From Thermococci archaeon (GTDB lineage: Archaea; Hadarchaeota; B88-G9): a DNA stretch of 8,165 bases. The stretch is from assembly GCA_003660555.1 (NCBI GenBank), contig QMUK01000058.1, forward strand, positions 1-8,165. The letters are read 5' to 3'. The translations under genes were made by a program, and so were the position numbers. The notes under the pieces were generated by a model. That model worked only from the letters and a program-made list of their open reading frames with translations, made no database searches and was not told the origin of the DNA. Of the stretch, positions 5,496 to 8,165 are shown piece after piece; position 1 is the stretch's first letter; the number at the start of each line of letters is the position of its first letter.

Positions 5496-8165
5496 ATGCC
5501 TAAACATTACGAGAATCTCAAAACTCAGAATCCCCTAATTCCTGTATACTTCTTGGAGAGGATGTTCGAGGATAGAAGGCTTAAGAGAGAACTAGGAGAT
5601 GAAAGGGAATTTAGGGAGTGGTATCCAAGCATACTTAGACTATACAAGAGAAGAAGATACATGTTGGGCTCAGACGTAGACAAGGCCCAACTAAGAAAGA
5701 AGTGGATAATGCCGATCCTTAACTACTTGGGATTCTCCCCAGAAGCCGTCACTAGGATAGAAGGAGAGAAAAGAGAATATGTGATCTCCGGAATAGAATA
5801 TCACGAGATGAGACCGTTAGTACTATTTAAGTTCCTAGATTTCGCCAAGAATCCAGAGATATCTGATTGGAGGGGAAGACTAAGTCCTCAGAAAGAGATT
5901 CAGTTAGCTCTTTATTATTCAGATGCTAAATACGGAATAATAACCAATGGAAGGTCTTTCAGACTAATAGGGAGTGATCCAATAACTCAGGGGTATATAG
6001 AAGTGGATTTGATCTCATCCCTAGAGACGGAGGACGAGGACTCCCTCTTCCTCTTCTGGAACCTCTTCAGAAAGAACTCCTTCGTTCCTAGGGAAGACGG
6101 AAGATGCCTCCTCGATAGACTAATAGAAGAAGGGAGGAAGAACTCGATAGAAATGGGAGAAGGGCTAAGGGAAACAATAGTTAAGACTATGGAGAAGCTG
6201 ATGAGAGGCTTGATTAGAGAAAACGAGTGGTTGGCAAAAGAGAACCTTTACCGAGTATACGAGGAATGCCTAGTTTTTTTGTACAGAATCCTCTTTATCT
6301 TATATGCCGAAAGCACCGAGTTGCTTCCTGTAAGCAATCCCCTGTATAGGTCCTACAGCATGGAGTTCCTCAAGGAATTAGTCACAGATCCTAGGAGGGA
6401 ATTCGGAAAGGGAGAGTACTTCCTTTGGAGTACATTGAAGTCTCTCTTTAAGTTGATAAACGAGGGATTGGAGACAAGTGGCTTGGAAGTACCTGCATAT
6501 AACGGAGGATTGTTCTCCGAGAGCAAGACTCCCTTGCTGAATAAATGTAAGCTGAGTGATCACTCCCTTTGTGAGGTGTTAAGAGATCTATTCCTGACTC
6601 CCGAGGGAAGGGGTGGAAGGACTTTTATCTCGTACAGGGAGCTGGGAATAGACCAGTTAGGTTCCATATACGAGAACCTCTTGGAGTTGGAACCCAAGAT
6701 TGCAGACGAGGATTTGGCAGTAGTGAAGATTAAGAACGCCTACCAGATGGTTCCAAAGAGATCTGTCAAGAATGAAAGAATCATGGAAGAGATAAGGAAG
6801 GGAGAATTGTACCTCTCTTATTGGGGAGGGAGGAGAAAGAGCTCCGGGACTTACTACACCCCAAAGGAGATAACTAGGTTCTTGGTTAGGAGCGCACTGG
6901 AGCCAATTCTAGAGGGAAAGTCCTCTGATGAGATTCTAGAGGTAAAGGTACTGGACCCAGCAATGGGAAGCGGAGCCTTCTTAGTCTCTGCCTTGGAAGT
7001 AATATCCGAGAAGTACAAGGAAGCCCTCATTAGGGAAGGGAGAATATCTGAGGAGGAATTGGATGAAGAAAAAGAGGCAGAGATAAGGAGAAGAGTCTTA
7101 GAGAGGTGCATTTACGGAGTGGACTTGAATCCAATGGCAGTAGAGCTAGCCAAGGTCTCCCTGTGGCTCTCCACGATGGCTAGGGACAAGCCCTTGACCT
7201 TCTTGGATCACAAGCTGAAGTGTGGGAACAGCCTAATAGGGGCTAGCCTCAAGGATATAGCTAGGTATCCTAGGAAGAGAAGGAGAAGAGTTCCTAGAGA
7301 GGAGGAGCAAACTATTTTCATAGAGGGATTCAGCTGGGAGTCGATATCTAGAAAGTTGGAGAGACTGTCGAGATTAAGGGAGAGACTCAGCTTAGAGGAC
7401 GAGACATTGGAAGCAGTTAGAGCAAAGGAGGAGTTGTATCGAGATTTCTTAGATGGAAGAATCGACGAGGGACTGATCTACAGGAGGTTGAAGACTGCAT
7501 GCGATTTGTGGACTTATCTCTTCTTCGGCGGAGAACTAACCGATGGGGAATACTTCAGGGCACTTCATTTAATCTTGGAGGGAAGAGATCTAAATGAGGA
7601 ATTCCCTGGGCTATTAGAGAAGTTAGAAGAGGTTTCTGAGAGATACAAATTCTTCCACTGGGAACTCGAGTTCCCTGAGGTATTCGCTGGAGGAGGATTC
7701 GATGCGGTTTTCGGAAATCCACCTTGGGACATTGTGAAGCCGAATAGTGATGAGTTCTTCAGCAATTACGATCCCTATTTCAGGAGCTATAAGAAACAGA
7801 AGAAGAATAGGTTGATGAATAAGTTGATAGAAGAGAATGAGGATATAAGAAAAAGCTGGGAGGAATACGTTGATAGAATTGAGAGAGAATCTTTCTTCTT
7901 CAGGAACTCCGGACTTTATCCTCACCAGTATAAAGGAGATATTAATCTCTACAAGCTGTTTCTTGAGAGGTTCTTCTGGTTGATGAAAGAAGGAGGAAGG
8001 ATGTCGATAATAGTGCCATCAGGTCTTTACACGGACGAAGGATGTAAAGAGCTGAGGAGGATGTTTTTGGAGAATTCAAGAATCGAGTTCTTGATTGGTA
8101 TAGAGAACAGACAGGGAATCTTCCCAATACACAAAAGTTTTAAGTTCACACTACTTTCAACAAAG
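5496..8165 (+). CDS. drmMI: Eco57I/PglX-type N6-adenine DNA methyltransferase, DrmMI-like, cut by the right edge
   Basis: The frame is open from ATG 5496 to the window end: 890 residues and no stop. Residues 450-464 (SGTYYTPKEITRFLV) form motif X. VLDPAMGSGAF (485-495) is the SAM-binding motif I, and GVDLNPMAVELAKVSLWL (541-558) is the strand and helix after it. FGNPPWDIV (739-747) is catalytic motif IV of the NPPY/W type that methylates adenine N6. GDINLYKLFLERF (814-826), IIVPSGLYTDEG (838-849) and NRQGIFPIHKSFKF (871-884) are typical of the Eco57I-like family. The N-terminal 180 residues resemble the HsdR/type IIG nuclease-like domain (AKYGIITNGRSFRLIG, 144-159). However, the strand that should carry E-x-K reads PLVLFKFLDF (107-116), so cleavage looks unlikely. 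A target-recognition region is probably in the missing C-terminus; relatives often exceed 1,100 residues. It sits six bases after the helicase gene, behind a strong Shine-Dalgarno. It could instead be a BREX PglX or an inactivated type IIG enzyme. Confidence 0.88.
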   Translation, partial: MPKHYENLKTQNPLIPVYFLERMFEDRRLKRELGDEREFREWYPSILRLYKRRRYMLGSDVDKAQLRKKWIMPILNYLGFSPEAVTRIEGEKREYVISGIEYHEMRPLVLFKFLDFAKNPEISDWRGRLSPQKEIQLALYYSDAKYGIITNGRSFRLIGSDPITQGYIEVDLISSLETEDEDSLFLFWNLFRKNSFVPREDGRCLLDRLIEEGRKNSIEMGEGLRETIVKTMEKLMRGLIRENEWLAKENLYRVYEECLVFLYRILFILYAESTELLPVSNPLYRSYSMEFLKELVTDPRREFGKGEYFLWSTLKSLFKLINEGLETSGLEVPAYNGGLFSESKTPLLNKCKLSDHSLCEVLRDLFLTPEGRGGRTFISYRELGIDQLGSIYENLLELEPKIADEDLAVVKIKNAYQMVPKRSVKNERIMEEIRKGELYLSYWGGRRKSSGTYYTPKEITRFLVRSALEPILEGKSSDEILEVKVLDPAMGSGAFLVSALEVISEKYKEALIREGRISEEELDEEKEAEIRRRVLERCIYGVDLNPMAVELAKVSLWLSTMARDKPLTFLDHKLKCGNSLIGASLKDIARYPRKRRRRVPREEEQTIFIEGFSWESISRKLERLSRLRERLSLEDETLEAVRAKEELYRDFLDGRIDEGLIYRRLKTACDLWTYLFFGGELTDGEYFRALHLILEGRDLNEEFPGLLEKLEEVSERYKFFHWELEFPEVFAGGGFDAVFGNPPWDIVKPNSDEFFSNYDPYFRSYKKQKKNRLMNKLIEENEDIRKSWEEYVDRIERESFFFRNSGLYPHQYKGDINLYKLFLERFFWLMKEGGRMSIIVPSGLYTDEGCKELRRMFLENSRIEFLIGIENRQGIFPIHKSFKFTLLSTK

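Noticed and set aside
6274-6280. Run of seven T in the methyltransferase gene, possible frameshift or slippage
   Set aside because: The frame continues intact on both sides with family-consistent sequence, so there is no evidence of a break.
6378-8127. Minus-strand open frames opposite the methyltransferase
   Set aside because: They are shadows of a gene whose plus-strand frame carries all methyltransferase motifs.
1-8165. CRISPR array, tRNA, rRNA, insertion sequence or terminal repeats
   Set aside because: No regularly spaced repeats, tRNA-like fold, transposase motif or paired terminal repeats were seen on reading both strands.
2604-8165. Assignment to BREX rather than DISARM
   Set aside because: The methyltransferase does resemble PglX, but no BrxC, PglZ or BrxL gene is visible and the SNF2 helicase directly before the methylase fits drmD-drmMI better. 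It is kept only as an alternative.

Overview
The window looks like a defence island of a thermophilic prokaryote, most likely an archaeon. Arginine is almost always AGA/AGG, isoleucine is often ATA, and coding strands are strongly purine-rich. Genes overlap or nearly touch, and several are preceded by G-rich Shine-Dalgarno sequences. The species cannot be named from this sequence, and a thermophilic bacterium is not excluded.

Layout. (1) Positions 3-200 (+) hold the 3' end of an unrecognised gene cut by the left edge. (2) Positions 268-2442 (-) hold a tightly overlapping three-gene operon. Read in its own direction it encodes an EVE-domain (UPF0310) protein, an OLD-like/AAA15 ABC-type ATPase and a small stand-alone TOPRIM protein. 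(3) Positions 2443-2603 form a 161-bp divergent promoter region with a 9+9 bp inverted repeat around a TATA-like box. A perfect 18-bp palindrome lies just inside the EVE gene. (4) Positions 2604-5489 (+) encode a complete 961-residue SNF2/RapA-like helicase resembling DrmD. (5) Positions 5496-8165 (+) encode the first 890 residues of an Eco57I/PglX-like N6-adenine DNA methyltransferase, resembling DrmMI, which runs off the right edge.

How they may work together. The helicase-methyltransferase pair has the gene content and order expected at the start of a class 1 DISARM locus; drmA, drmB and drmC would lie beyond the window. The divergent operon has the ATPase + TOPRIM layout of split OLD/PARIS-type abortive defence, with an EVE domain added in translational coupling. 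EVE domains belong to the PUA-like fold and several bind modified DNA bases. The most interesting hypothesis is therefore a three-component, modification-aware ATPase/TOPRIM effector placed back-to-back with a methylation-based barrier system. It could act as an independent weapon or as a guard that fires when the barrier is attacked. The domain calls rest on motifs read from the sequence; the system-level link is inference.
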